Assembly: GCA_963760285.1 (NCBI GenBank)
Contig: CAVXCI010000004.1
Location: 62,001 to 126,000 of the forward strand
DNA: 64,000 nt
Reading direction: 5' to 3'
Origin: PALSA-278 sp963760285
GTDB taxonomy: Bacteria; Acidobacteriota; Terriglobia; Acidiferrales; UBA7541
Made by a program: the position numbers and the translations under genes. The notes under the pieces are model-generated. The model was not told the origin of the DNA. It searched no databases and saw nothing but the letters and a program-made list of their open reading frames with translations. Below are positions 42,778-52,736 of the stretch, piece after piece. The number at the start of each line of letters is the position of its first letter. Within the stretch, counting starts at the first letter, position 1.

Positions 42778-44361
42778 ATGAAACGATTTTCAGGAAGATT
42801 GCCAGCGGCGTTGCTAATCCTGGCCGCCCTGGCGCTATGCGGCGCAGTCACGGCTCAAGCCCAGGACGTTGCCGTCCAACATAATCCCATTATCATTCAT
42901 GCTGATCGCCAGGCGGTGTCACCACCGTTGCGCGACATCATTAAGAATATGCCGCCTCTGCCGCTGAATTTCCATACGGTACCGGAGCCGCGCCGGACGC
43001 GTGCGCCCATCGTTGGCTCCCCCGATGGCGCGGAGCAGCACATCCAACTCGGAAAGTTCAATAGCATTATCAATTTGAATTTTGCCGGCGTGGGCCAGGG
43101 CGATTATGGATACAACGACTACTATCCCGTGCCGGATACCAACGGCGCGGCGGGCGATACACAGTATGTGCAGTTCATCAACGACGATTTCGCCGTTTTC
43201 GACAAGAAAACCGGCGCGCTGATTGCCGGGCCAACCAGCGGGACGGCATTTTGGGCTACCCTGGGCGGCACATGCGCGGAGGCGCCGCAAGGAGACATCG
43301 TCGCGAAATACGACCAGATTGCCAACCGTTGGCTGATGCTGCAATTTGAGTTTCAGGAAGATCCCTACCAGACTTGTGTGGCCGTGTCGCAAACGGATGA
43401 TGCCACCGGCGCCTACTACGAATATGCACTCTCTTTCGGCGAGAACTTTCCGGATTATCCGAAGATCTCGGTTTGGCCGGACGCCTATTACATGACCGCG
43501 AACAATTTTGAGACCAACGGCTTCGCGGCGGAGGTTTGCGCGCTGGATCGCACTGCGATGCTGACCGGTGGCGCGATGTCCGCGCAATGCTTCCTGAATT
43601 CGGACGAATCCAGCTTCCTGCCATCCGACATGGACGGCAATGGCATTGCCGAGCAGGGTGAGCCCGCATTTATCACCGCGCTATACGATTCGAGTCACTT
43701 GCATCTATTCAAATTCCACGTGGATTTCTCGAATCCATCCAACTCGACCTTCACTGGGCCGACAACCATTACCGTTGCGACGTATTCACCCGCCTGCGAT
43801 GAGAATGACTGCATCCCGCAGCCTTCTCCTGGCGTAGGTCTGGAAACGCTAAGCGACCGGCTGATGTTCCGGCTGGCCTATCGTAGTTTTAGCGACCACG
43901 AATCGCTGCTGGTTACACATGACGTGACCCCGTCGAATGCCCAGGCCGCGGGATTGCGGTGGTATGAAATCCGCGACCCCAATGGAACGCCCACTGTCTT
44001 CCAGCAGGGCACATATTCCAATAATAAGGCTTCCCTGTGGATGGGCAGCATTGCGTCCGACAAGAACGGCAATTTCGCCCTGGGTTTCAGCGCGTCAAAC
44101 AGCACAAACCTGTTCCCATCCATCGGCGTCACCGGCCGGTTGAAATCCGACCCGGCGGGGACCATGCGGAATCCTTTGGTGATCAAGAAAGGCAGCGGCG
44201 TGGAAGAGTATTACCGCTGGGGCGACTACAGCGACATGGAAATTGACCCCGTGGATGACTGCACCTTCTGGTACACCACGGAGTACGTGAAGACCACGAT
44301 CGGCGGCGGGAACAATTGGAGCTCGCAGATCACGAACTTCAAGGTTCCCAGTTGCAAATAG
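42778..44361 (+). CDS. Secreted protein, tandem paralogue A
   Basis: A 527-residue exported protein: signal peptide LPAALLILAALALCGAVTAQ, start set by AGGAGGA. Mature features: NPIIIHADRQAVSPPLRDII, LNFAGVGQGDYGYND, PPDTNGAAG-type loop (VPDTNGAAGDTQYVQFIN), KYDQIANRWLMLQFEF, PKISVWPDAYYMTANNF and C-terminal EYYRWGDYSDMEIDPVDDCT. About 65 percent of positions look shared with the next gene. Probably a propeller-like extracellular protein; no enzyme motif identified. Confidence 0.85.
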   Translation: MKRFSGRLPAALLILAALALCGAVTAQAQDVAVQHNPIIIHADRQAVSPPLRDIIKNMPPLPLNFHTVPEPRRTRAPIVGSPDGAEQHIQLGKFNSIINLNFAGVGQGDYGYNDYYPVPDTNGAAGDTQYVQFINDDFAVFDKKTGALIAGPTSGTAFWATLGGTCAEAPQGDIVAKYDQIANRWLMLQFEFQEDPYQTCVAVSQTDDATGAYYEYALSFGENFPDYPKISVWPDAYYMTANNFETNGFAAEVCALDRTAMLTGGAMSAQCFLNSDESSFLPSDMDGNGIAEQGEPAFITALYDSSHLHLFKFHVDFSNPSNSTFTGPTTITVATYSPACDENDCIPQPSPGVGLETLSDRLMFRLAYRSFSDHESLLVTHDVTPSNAQAAGLRWYEIRDPNGTPTVFQQGTYSNNKASLWMGSIASDKNGNFALGFSASNSTNLFPSIGVTGRLKSDPAGTMRNPLVIKKGSGVEEYYRWGDYSDMEIDPVDDCTFWYTTEYVKTTIGGGNNWSSQITNFKVPSCK

Positions 44362-44408
44362 CAGGGATCGCCCAATTCGCGGAATAGACTCCGCGGATTT
44401 TTTCACAG

Positions 44409-44440
44409 AAAGGCCGCTCCCATTCTTCGGGGCGGCCTTT
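44409..44440 (+). terminator. Terminator hairpin after paralogue A
   Basis: AAAGGCCGC (44409-44417) pairs with GCGGCCTTT (44432-44440), extended inward by CCC/GGG. A short T-run is built into the stem end. Confidence 0.75.
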
Positions 44441-44668
44441 CGTCCTTTCAAGGGAGACCCGGAGGGACGCTTCCTCAAGCGGGTTCAGCTCCGACGGCGC
44501 TCCGCGCAGTAGCCTGCCCAAGATGATTTCTTGACGGCTGGGTGGTTTGCGGAGTAAATTCTCATCCATACAAATGGGCTGGCCGTCCGTAAGCGGCGGC
44601 CGATGAAAATATCCGGGCTGTCCACGCTCGCGGTTTTCTCGCCCATATTGGGTCTACTAGGAGGAAGC

Positions 44669-46264
44669 ATGAAAGGAAATTGCAGGAGTGTTGCGGCCAT
44701 TTCGCTGGCCACGGCGGTATTAGTATGCGTGGCTGCTTTTCCCGCGGCCGCGCAGCAAGCCCAAGTGCATCACAATCCGGTGGTCATCCACGAAGACCGC
44801 CACAACCTTTCCATTCCGCTGCGCGACATTATTAAGAACATGCCGCCAGCTTCCGCGGACCTGGCGCGTCACGCCATGCAGGAACACATCACCGGGCGCC
44901 CACGCATTGTCGGCACCGGGCCGGATACCGCGGTACAAACCGTGGAGCTTCCGCCAGTCAAGGCCAAGCTGGGCTTGAATTTCGCCGGGGTCGGCCAGGG
45001 CGATTACGGATATAACGACGAAGTTGCGCCGCCGGACACCAACGCGGGAGTGGGCTCGACCCAGGTTTTGGACTGGGTGAACCTCAGCTTCGCCATCTTT
45101 GACAAGTCCACCGGGGCGCTAATTGCGGGACCCACAGTGGGCAATGCATTCTGGTCGGGCTTGGGTGGAGCTTGCGAAAACAACAACAACGGGGACATCG
45201 AAGCGCGCTATGACCAGCTTGCGGGCCGCTGGGTAGTGGGCCAGTTGATGATTGGCCAGACGCCCTATGAGATGTGCATGGCCGTTTCGACCTCTTCGGA
45301 TGCCACTGGAACCTACAACCAATACGCATTCTCCTTCGGTAACAATTTTGATGACTACCCGAAGTTCGGCGTCTGGCCGGATGCTTATTACTTCATGTAT
45401 GACGATTTCCCCAGCGGCGAATACTTCGCGGGGCCGGTGGCCTGCGCCATGGACCGCACCAACATGCTGGCGGGAAATGCCGCCACCATTCAATGCTTCG
45501 GTCCCTACAGCTCGGAGAGCCCCTTCCTGCCGTCGGATCTGGACGGGCAAACGCTCTATCAGAATGGAGAGCCGGCGTTCTTCGTGAGTTTGTACAACTC
45601 CACGACAATCCATCTGTACGACTTCCACGTGGATTTCTCGAACCCGGCGAATTCCACGTTCACTGGACCGACGGCGGTCACTGTGGCGTCGTACTCGGAG
45701 CCTTGTCCCTATCCTGAACAGTGCATCCCCGAGCCTCAGGGCTATACTCTGGAATCGCTGAGCGACCGGCCCATGTTCCGCCTGGCGTACCGCAATTTCG
45801 GAGATCACGAGTCGCTGACTTTCAATCACACCGTGGAACCGTCCAACAGTCAGGTGTCTGCCGTGAGGTGGTATGAAATTCGCAACCCCAGCGGCACGCC
45901 GAATCTGTACCAACAAGGGACGGCGCAGAACGCTAATTGGAGCCCGTGGATGGCCAGCGCCGCATTCGACAAAGCTGGCAACCTGGCGATTGGCGGAAGC
46001 TACTCAAACAGTACCACGCTGTATCCTTCGATCGGCTTTTCGGGCCGCGTTCCATCTGACCCGCTAGGGACTCTGGAATCGCCCAAAGCCATCAAGAAGG
46101 GCGGCGGAACAGAGGAATTCTTCCGTTGGGGAGATTACAGCAGCATGGAATTGGATCCCTCCGACGACTGCACCTTCTGGTACACACAGGAATATGACAA
46201 AACGACTGGGTCTTTCAATTGGAGCACCTGGATCGCCAGTCTCAAATTCCCAAGCTGTAGCTAG
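44669..46264 (+). CDS. Secreted protein, tandem paralogue B
   Basis: A 531-residue exported protein with signal peptide VAAISLATAVLVCVAAFPAA and GGAGGA upstream of ATG 44669. It aligns with paralogue A along its length: NPVVIHEDRHNLSIPLRDII, LNFAGVGQGDYGYND, PPDTNAGVGSTQVLDWVN, RYDQLAGRWVVGQLM and EEFFRWGDYSSMELDPSDDC. A local duplication with each copy keeping its own leader and terminator, so dosage or divergence rather than one operon. Function unknown. Confidence 0.85.
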   Translation: MKGNCRSVAAISLATAVLVCVAAFPAAAQQAQVHHNPVVIHEDRHNLSIPLRDIIKNMPPASADLARHAMQEHITGRPRIVGTGPDTAVQTVELPPVKAKLGLNFAGVGQGDYGYNDEVAPPDTNAGVGSTQVLDWVNLSFAIFDKSTGALIAGPTVGNAFWSGLGGACENNNNGDIEARYDQLAGRWVVGQLMIGQTPYEMCMAVSTSSDATGTYNQYAFSFGNNFDDYPKFGVWPDAYYFMYDDFPSGEYFAGPVACAMDRTNMLAGNAATIQCFGPYSSESPFLPSDLDGQTLYQNGEPAFFVSLYNSTTIHLYDFHVDFSNPANSTFTGPTAVTVASYSEPCPYPEQCIPEPQGYTLESLSDRPMFRLAYRNFGDHESLTFNHTVEPSNSQVSAVRWYEIRNPSGTPNLYQQGTAQNANWSPWMASAAFDKAGNLAIGGSYSNSTTLYPSIGFSGRVPSDPLGTLESPKAIKKGGGTEEFFRWGDYSSMELDPSDDCTFWYTQEYDKTTGSFNWSTWIASLKFPSCS

Positions 46265-46308
46265 AGGGAAACAACACGAGTTGGCGGACCGTTCCGCCCT
46301 TTCCTAAG

Positions 46309-46346
46309 AAAAAGGGCCGCTCCGGCAAAACGGGGCGGCCCTTTTT
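46309..46346 (+). terminator. Rho-independent terminator after paralogue B
   Basis: AAAAAGGGCCGC (46309-46320) pairs with GCGGCCCTTTTT (46335-46346); the T-run forms the stem base, so it may work in both directions and also end the convergent GloVer transcript. Confidence 0.85.
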
Positions 46347-46433
46347 AGTTCCGCAGGCAGTTGAAAAATTCTCCAGGAGCGCCGCCAGGATCCGGCCAGC
46401 GCCCCCTTTGATATCACTGCAATGCTTCCCGCG

Positions 46434-47714
46434 CTATGGCGTGACCTTAAAAATCACGCCGTCGCCGACCGCTCCGCCTCCGGTGGTTGATCCATACAGA
46501 TTGCCCTTCGAATCCAACAGCACGGGCGCGTAGATCGCCTCGCCTTGGGGAAAGTTCCCTTTGGTTCCGGGCAGGAACGAATGGATAACGGTCTCCGTCC
46601 AGCCGCCGTTTGAGGGCGAAAGCTCATAAATCGTGCCTCCTCCGTGGACGTTCCCTGGACCGGACCACGTGGTGCCGAACAGATTGCCATTTTTATCGAA
46701 GACCACTGGAGCGAAGGGTTGTTCCCCGTCTGTCAAACCATTAAAAGCTAACAGTACGCTGTAACCCCAGTTGGGCGCCGTGAGTTCATAGACCTCGCCA
46801 CTAGAAACGGTTCCATAGAGGTTTCCTTGAGCATCCGGCGTCACGCCCGCCACCGGCTGGCATCCCGTGGACGTATTGCATCCCGTGAATGCGTAGAGCT
46901 GCTGGTAGTTATAGGCTCCGCCTCCGGCCGGGGAAAACTCAAAAACAGTTCCCAGAGCATCAGCGCCTCCGCCGGAATAGGTCGTGCCGTAGAAGTTGCC
47001 CTTCTTGTCAAATATAAGCCTGCCTTCGGGCTCGGCGCCGTCGCCGCCATTGGTGTAGTTGGTAAAGAAATGGAGGATGGTCTCTTTCCACTGTCCAGAT
47101 TTCGTCGGCGTCAGTTCGAAGACAGCTCCGCATCCGCCGACCGATTCGCAGTCCGTAACGTCGCCTCCGCTGCTCAGTGTGCCGTAGACATTCCCCGCGG
47201 AATCCAGAGCCACACCACCATAGGGACCACCACCGTCACTCGTTCCCCCCTGAAATGCATATAGGAGCTTCCCTTTCCACATGCCCTTGGCAGTCGGCGT
47301 CAGCCTGAAAACCACCCCGCAACCGTTGGCATAATTGCAAGCCGAGGGTGGCCCTCCGGTCTCCGTTGCTCCGTAAAGATTCCCCGCCGAGTCAAAAACC
47401 ATCTGCCCCATCGGGCATGATCCATCGGTATCGTCGAAAGCGAAGATGATACTGTAGGTGTATTTGCCACTGGCAGTGTGCCCCACCTTGAAAATCACGC
47501 CGTGCGAAACGGTGGGGCCGCCGCTGCACGTATTCCCGTAAAAATTGCCGGCGGAATCCGTAACCAAACCGCCGTAGGAGTTCTGCCCGTTCGTGCCATT
47601 GAAACTGAAGTACTTCTCCGTTGAGGCGGCGCATGCCGCCGGTGGCAGAGAGATTAAACCTGCCGCCAAAACCAACCCCATGGACCACCATGTTTTTGAA
47701 AGTCTATTTCGCAT
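46434..47714 (-). CDS. Secreted GloVer (TIGR03803) repeat protein
   Basis: A 426-residue exported protein: signal peptide WWSMGLVLAAGLISLPPAA, then about eight GloVer units (GLVTDSAGNFYGNTCSGG, QMVFDSAGNLYGATETGG, GVALDSAGNVYGTLSSGG, LIFDKKGNFYGTTYSGGG) with interspersed Cys. Intact, unlike its relative at 19223. Function of the repeat is unknown. Confidence 0.88.
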   Translation of the reverse strand: MRNRLSKTWWSMGLVLAAGLISLPPAACAASTEKYFSFNGTNGQNSYGGLVTDSAGNFYGNTCSGGPTVSHGVIFKVGHTASGKYTYSIIFAFDDTDGSCPMGQMVFDSAGNLYGATETGGPPSACNYANGCGVVFRLTPTAKGMWKGKLLYAFQGGTSDGGGPYGGVALDSAGNVYGTLSSGGDVTDCESVGGCGAVFELTPTKSGQWKETILHFFTNYTNGGDGAEPEGRLIFDKKGNFYGTTYSGGGADALGTVFEFSPAGGGAYNYQQLYAFTGCNTSTGCQPVAGVTPDAQGNLYGTVSSGEVYELTAPNWGYSVLLAFNGLTDGEQPFAPVVFDKNGNLFGTTWSGPGNVHGGGTIYELSPSNGGWTETVIHSFLPGTKGNFPQGEAIYAPVLLDSKGNLYGSTTGGGAVGDGVIFKVTP

Positions 47715-47843
47715 GGAACCGTAGCCCTCCTCGCCTTTTTTCTCGGTCAGTGTGCCGATTGGAAGTGTTCAAACCTACAGACCCCGAAGGGATTGCACCT
47801 CTGCCGCCTGCCTGCTCAGAATATAGTTCTTCCCGGGACGCGC

Positions 47844-47880
47844 AAGCGACACGAAGCGACACGAAGCGACACGAGGCGAC
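47844..47880. repeat. 10-bp tandem repeat
   Basis: AGCGACACGA is repeated three to four times in the divergent spacer upstream of the GloVer gene. Ten-base spacing places copies on one DNA face; regulatory meaning is speculative. Confidence 0.7.
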
Positions 47881-47985
47881 AAACCTTGTTCGCGCGACCG
47901 TTTGCCCGCGATGAATCACCCGCCCAGAGGCGCAATTCACGCCCCCACCATGGATTTTATTGAATTTATTGATGTTGGGGCGAAA

Positions 47986-49755
47986 TCAGCGCAGGCGGCG
48001 AAGTAGCCACGCGGTGAGAAGGACCCATACGGAGAGTAGCGCAAGGCCCTGCCCCGGCCGTCCCAGGAACAAATCCCCAATCCCGAAGAGCGCGGCATAG
48101 ACCGCGGCACACCCGCCAATCCAATTGAGAAGATTCGCGCCCAGATTCCTGGTGGTAGGCAAATCCGTCACGCGCCGGGCGACGGGCATCCAACCGCGCG
48201 CGTCCGGCAGAACACGGCGATAAAAGCCCTCCAGCACCTGCTCCGATTCCGGCGATGTCCACAGCGTGACCGCAACCCAAACAGCCGTGGTCACCACGGT
48301 GGTTGTCAGCGCGGTGCGCGCGAATGCCAGCGCCTCCGATGCGTTCTCCGGCGTCCATAGCTTCATGACTGCGGTGACCACCAGCGCAGTGGCCATGGCG
48401 GAGATCTCGCTCCAGGCGTTCACCCGCCACCAATACCACCGCGCCAGATAGACCCCGCCCGTCCCCGCGCCGATTTCCAGCACAAATTCCCACCCCGCGC
48501 GAATGGTTGACAATTCCCAGGCCACGAACGCCGCCAGAATCACCAGCAGCACGGTGAACCAGCGGCCGGCCGCGACGTAATGCGATTCGGTGGCATCGCG
48601 GCGCAGGAAGCGGCGGTAGAAATCGGAGACCAGGTAAGAGCTGCCCCAGTTCAGGTGCGTGGCTACGGTGGACATGAACGCCGCCAGAAAACCGGCCACT
48701 AGCAACCCTCGCAGCGCGGGCGGCAGCGTGTCCATGGCCAGGAGCAGATAGCCGGCCTCCGGATGCTGGAGGTGCGGATACAGCGCCACCACCGCCAGCG
48801 CGGCCAGAATCCACGGCCAGGAGCGCAACGCATAGTGCGCGAAGTTGAACCACAGAACTGAGAGCACGCCTTCGCGCTCATTACGCGCGCTGAGAATTCG
48901 CTGCGCCACATAACCGCCGCCGCCCGGCTCCGAGCCGGGATACCAGGTGGCCCACCACTGCAGCGTGAGGTAAGCGCAGAACGTCAGAACGGGAATGGTC
49001 CACAAAATTTCCGAAGACCATCCCTGGCTGAAATCGGGAAAGAAGTGCGCAATATTCGCGGCAGGCACAGGGGACGACGCGCGCATCCGCGCCAGATGCT
49101 GCAATAGCGCGTTCATCCCGCCAGCGGCGCGCACGCCATACCACGCCACGGCAATAACCACGCCCATCTTCAAAATAAATTGGAACAGGTCCGTCCACAT
49201 CACGCCCCATAGGCCGCCGAGGCTCACATACACCCCGGTAAACGGAATGATGAAGAGAATGCAGATGGCCAGGGACGCGCGCTCGCTGGTCCCCAGCGTG
49301 ACCTGAAGAATGGTGGTCATGGCCTTGGTGACCCAGCCGAGAATCAGGCAGTTGATGAACAGGCCCAGGTACACGGCGCGAAAGCCGCGGAGAAATGCCG
49401 CCGGGGGACCGCTGTAGCGAAACTCCGCAAATTGAACATCAGTCAGCAGCCCCGCGCGCACCCACAGCGGTGCAAAAAGGAAAACGGTCATCATTCCCGA
49501 CGGCAGAAAGCTCCACCACAGCCAATTCCCGGCGACGCCGTGCGCGTAGACCAGGCCGGTGACCACCAGTGGCGTGTCCGCGGCAAAAGTGGTCGCTACC
49601 ATGGACGTTCCCGCCAGCCACCAGGAAACGCCGCGCCCGGCAACGAAATAGTCGCGCAGGCTGCGCCCGGATCGCCGCCGAAAATAGATGCCAATCAGGA
49701 GCGTTGCGCCCAGGTAGGCGATGACGGCGAGCCAGTCTGCACCATTAAGCCGCAT
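47986..49755 (-). CDS. Sodium:solute symporter (SSS) family transporter
   Basis: A 589-residue membrane protein with about 13 helices. SSS signatures: DYFVAGRGVSWWLAGTSMVA with TTFAADTPL, FIIPFTGVYVSLGGLWGVMW, GLLVAGFLAAFMSTVATHLN and WGSSYLVSDFYRRF. Imports a solute (sugar, amino acid or organic acid) with Na+; the substrate is not resolvable. No adjacent catabolic genes. Confidence 0.9.
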   Translation of the reverse strand: MRLNGADWLAVIAYLGATLLIGIYFRRRSGRSLRDYFVAGRGVSWWLAGTSMVATTFAADTPLVVTGLVYAHGVAGNWLWWSFLPSGMMTVFLFAPLWVRAGLLTDVQFAEFRYSGPPAAFLRGFRAVYLGLFINCLILGWVTKAMTTILQVTLGTSERASLAICILFIIPFTGVYVSLGGLWGVMWTDLFQFILKMGVVIAVAWYGVRAAGGMNALLQHLARMRASSPVPAANIAHFFPDFSQGWSSEILWTIPVLTFCAYLTLQWWATWYPGSEPGGGGYVAQRILSARNEREGVLSVLWFNFAHYALRSWPWILAALAVVALYPHLQHPEAGYLLLAMDTLPPALRGLLVAGFLAAFMSTVATHLNWGSSYLVSDFYRRFLRRDATESHYVAAGRWFTVLLVILAAFVAWELSTIRAGWEFVLEIGAGTGGVYLARWYWWRVNAWSEISAMATALVVTAVMKLWTPENASEALAFARTALTTTVVTTAVWVAVTLWTSPESEQVLEGFYRRVLPDARGWMPVARRVTDLPTTRNLGANLLNWIGGCAAVYAALFGIGDLFLGRPGQGLALLSVWVLLTAWLLRRLR

Positions 49756-50301
49756 AGGCGTGCGACCGCGCCAAACCCGCGCGGCAGCGCGGCCAGTTTC
49801 CGCACTGCGCCAAGAACTGTCAACCGGTTTCCTGTCGAATGCAGGATTTCAGGACGCGCGGGGACGCCACGCACATTGAGACAGCAAAAATGGGGCGATT
49901 CCTGGCTTGGCTAGTTCGTCCAGCGGCGCAAAGCACTCATCAACATATAGAGCCGCTGGTAAAGGACCACATACGCGGAATTCCGAAGATTCAGGAGGGC
50001 CACTCGAACCTGATGGGACTGAACCGGAGAACTCATACTCAAAAAACGAACGGGGAGCGCGTACGCTAATGGCCTCTAAAGCCCGCCTCCCCGCTCCTAC
50101 CCTTTCCTCTTGATTCCATTCTGCCCGCTGGCCCACTTTGGGGCAATGGTACCGGCGGCTAAAAATACTGGCCGAAAAGTACTATCCCCGGAACACACCG
50201 TCGGAGCGGTACCTGACCGTGGCGCGGAATTCTGCTATCGTAAATTGAGCGGCTGGGCGCCAACCTGAACCGGCCCGCTCAGGACCAGGGAAAAACAGCG
50301 C
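49756..50301. other. Intergenic, no gene seen
   Basis: This 546-base divergent spacer has short frames on both strands but none with ribosome site and coding character. It should hold promoters for the symporter (minus) and DedA gene (plus). Confidence 0.4.
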
Positions 50302-50982
50302 ATGGGCCAATGGGTGCAGCAAATCCTCCACCATCTCTATGACGTTCGCGGCTTGATCGAATGGGGCGGACTGTTTCTGGTCTGCGCCATGGTATTCGTG
50401 GAGACGGGACTGTTCGTGGGGTTTTTCCTGCCCGGCGATTCCCTGCTGGTCACCGCGGGAGTCTTCGCCGCTCTGGGCCACATGAAGCTCGCCTGGCTGC
50501 TGAGCCTGGTCACGCTTTGCGCCATCGCCGGAGACCAGCTCGGCTACGCCATCGGCCGCAAAGCGGGGCAGCAGCTATACAGCCGTCCCGATTCGCGGTT
50601 CTTCAAAAAATGCCATCTGGAAAAGGCCCACGCCTTCTACGAAAAAAATGGCTCCAAGACCATCATTCTGGCGCGCTTCGTCCCCATCGTGCGCACCTTT
50701 TGCCCTCCCGTGGCAGGCGCCGCCGGAATGAGCTACGGCCGCTATCTCCTCTTCGACATTATCGGCGGATTTCTGTGGGTCTGGGGAATGGTTCTGGTGG
50801 GCTACACGCTGGGCGCCAGCATTCCGGACGTGGAGAGCAAAATTCACTACGTCATCGGCGCGGTGATTGTGCTGTCGCTACTGCCCGTCGCCTATCACGC
50901 GCTGAAGGCCCGCTTCGCCCGCGTTCCCGCCGCGGCTCCCGCCGCGACTCCTCTTCCCGAAGTGCAAACCGAAAGGGATTAG
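50302..50982 (+). CDS. DedA-family membrane protein
   Basis: A 226-residue DedA protein: FVETGLFVGFFLPGDSLLVT, AGDQLGYAIGRKAGQ, RFVPIVRTFCPPVAGAAGMS (family core Arg/Gly motif), five or so helices, Ala/Pro-rich tail. It probably moves undecaprenyl phosphate or phospholipids between membrane leaflets. It is a second DedA protein, without the rhodanese domain of 9170-10114. Confidence 0.9.
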   Translation: MGQWVQQILHHLYDVRGLIEWGGLFLVCAMVFVETGLFVGFFLPGDSLLVTAGVFAALGHMKLAWLLSLVTLCAIAGDQLGYAIGRKAGQQLYSRPDSRFFKKCHLEKAHAFYEKNGSKTIILARFVPIVRTFCPPVAGAAGMSYGRYLLFDIIGGFLWVWGMVLVGYTLGASIPDVESKIHYVIGAVIVLSLLPVAYHALKARFARVPAAAPAATPLPEVQTERD

Positions 50983-51159
50983 GGTTCGCGATTCCCTTCC
51001 CTTCTCCTTGTTCCTCGATTCCTGGACGCGCCAAAAAGTCGAATCGGGGCGTAGTCCGAACTCCGGTTCCTGACCAAAAGGCTTGGGGTGCGAAATCTGG
51101 GGGTGCCGCAAAATGCTGGCATTTGCTCGAGAGATTGTTCTACATTAAGCGAGAAGAGA

Positions 51160-51570
51160 ATGGATACGTTCGATCCTCACCAACGCAGCGAGATAATGCG
51201 CCGCGTTCGCTCCCGCGGCACTCAGCCCGAGAGGGTTGTGCGAAGCATTTTGAGACGAATGGGAGTCAGGTATCGCAGCTGCCCACGGAACTTGCCTGGA
51301 AAGCCTGATTTGGTAATGGTCGAGCAGCGGAAGGCCATTCTCGTGCATGGGTGCTTTTGGCATGGACACAACTGTGACGCCGGGAAGCTGCCTAAATCAA
51401 ATCGTGCCTATTGGAAGAACAAGCAAGCCAAGAATGCTCTTCGGGACTCCAGGAACGCCAATACGCTACAATCGCGAGGTTGGAAACTGATGGTTATATG
51501 GGAATGCGAAATGCGCGGTAGCAAACGCCTTCAGGCGAGGCTCTCGCGGTTCCTGAGGCGAAAACCATGA
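51160..51570 (+). CDS. vsr: Very short patch repair endonuclease
   Basis: A 136-residue Vsr endonuclease: MDTFDPHQRSEIMRRVRSRG, KPDLVMVEQRKAILVHGCFW with the catalytic Asp, HGCFWHGHNC (zinc/DNA-wedge region) and LMVIWECEMR. It nicks 5' of the T in T:G mismatches produced by 5-methylcytosine deamination. Its stop overlaps the methyltransferase start (ATGA at 51567-51570), so both are made together. Start chosen at the conserved N-terminus. Confidence 0.93.
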   Translation: MDTFDPHQRSEIMRRVRSRGTQPERVVRSILRRMGVRYRSCPRNLPGKPDLVMVEQRKAILVHGCFWHGHNCDAGKLPKSNRAYWKNKQAKNALRDSRNANTLQSRGWKLMVIWECEMRGSKRLQARLSRFLRRKP

Positions 51571-52721
51571 GCAGGCCTCAACATCTTTGGTACGAGTTCT
51601 TTGCGGGCGGTGGTATGGCCCGCCTTGGTTTGGGTCCTGCCTGGAATTGCACTTTTGCGAATGACATATGCGAGAAAAAGGCGGGGGCTTATCGGGCCTT
51701 TTTTGGATCCTCCGAAGAGCTAAGAGTGGATGATGTCGGAAGACTTACGACAACGGACTTGCCCGGAATTCCCGATTTGGTATGGGCATCATTCCCCTGC
51801 CAAGACCTTTCACTGGCGGGAAATGGCGCAGGCTTGGACGGAGAGCGTAGCGGTACGTTTCGGCAGTTCTGGAAGCTCGTCAGCGGTATGGTCGACGAGG
51901 GGCGTCCGCCCAAGGTGGTCGTGCTAGAGAATGTGACCGGCACCCTGACCTCACATTCAGGCAGGGATTTCACTTCGATCGTGCGAGCATTTGCCGAAGC
52001 TGACTATCGCGTGGGAGCCCTTGTTGTCAACGCCGCTCATTTCTTACCTCAATCGAGACCGCGTTTATTCGTTGTCGGTCTTCATGGTGAGACACCCATT
52101 CCACGCAAATTGGCATCTTGCGTGCCATCGAAGCCTTGGCATACGAGTTCTCTCCTCAAAGCTCACGGGAACCTGCCTGAGCGCCTGCAACAAAACTGGG
52201 TCTGGTGGACACTCCCAATTCCCAATCAGAATGTTCCACCCCTTGCATCTCTCGTGGAGGTTCGCCCAACGCGAACTGCGTGGAATTCTGAGTCCGAAAC
52301 CCGTAGACTTCTCAGGCTCATGACGGCGGCGCATCGCAGGAAAGTTGCAGATGCATTACGGGCTGGCGGCCGCCACATTGGAACAATTTATAAGCGGACT
52401 AGGCCCGATCATAACGGTGTGATGGCTCAACACGCCGAAGTTCGATTCGACGGAATCTCGGGATGCTTGAGGACGCCCGTGGGAGGTTCCAGTCGTCAAA
52501 TAATCATAATTGTAGAAAAGGGGCGAATACGGACGCGGCTTCTTTCCCCGCGTGAGGCTGCGCGATTGATGGGCGTGCCGGATAATTATCCTTTGCCGTC
52601 CAGCTATAACGATGCCTACCATTTGTTTGGGGACGGGGTCGCTGTGCCTGTCGTTAGCTGGCTAGAAAATAACCTATTGAGACCGCTGACGACGTGCAGA
52701 AGCTTCGAGCAGGTTGCATGA
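51567..52721 (+). CDS. DNA cytosine-5 methyltransferase
   Basis: A 384-residue C5-methylase: motif I YEFFAGGGMARLGL, motif IV SFPCQDLSLAG with catalytic Cys78, motif VI VVLENVTG, motif VIII QSRPRLFVVG, target-recognition region around 180-280, motif IX RFDGISGCLRTPVGG, motif X GDGVAVPVV. It methylates C within a restriction site that I cannot predict. Coupled to vsr before it; a candidate endonuclease gene follows after 15 bases. Confidence 0.93.
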   Translation: MSRPQHLWYEFFAGGGMARLGLGPAWNCTFANDICEKKAGAYRAFFGSSEELRVDDVGRLTTTDLPGIPDLVWASFPCQDLSLAGNGAGLDGERSGTFRQFWKLVSGMVDEGRPPKVVVLENVTGTLTSHSGRDFTSIVRAFAEADYRVGALVVNAAHFLPQSRPRLFVVGLHGETPIPRKLASCVPSKPWHTSSLLKAHGNLPERLQQNWVWWTLPIPNQNVPPLASLVEVRPTRTAWNSESETRRLLRLMTAAHRRKVADALRAGGRHIGTIYKRTRPDHNGVMAQHAEVRFDGISGCLRTPVGGSSRQIIIIVEKGRIRTRLLSPREAARLMGVPDNYPLPSSYNDAYHLFGDGVAVPVVSWLENNLLRPLTTCRSFEQVA

Positions 52722-52736
52722 AGACGCGGAACTGTC

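Noticed and set aside
47844..47880. Short regular repeats suggesting a mini-CRISPR
   Set aside because: Units are only 10 bp and directly adjacent with no spacers; no cas genes are present. Listed as a simple tandem repeat.
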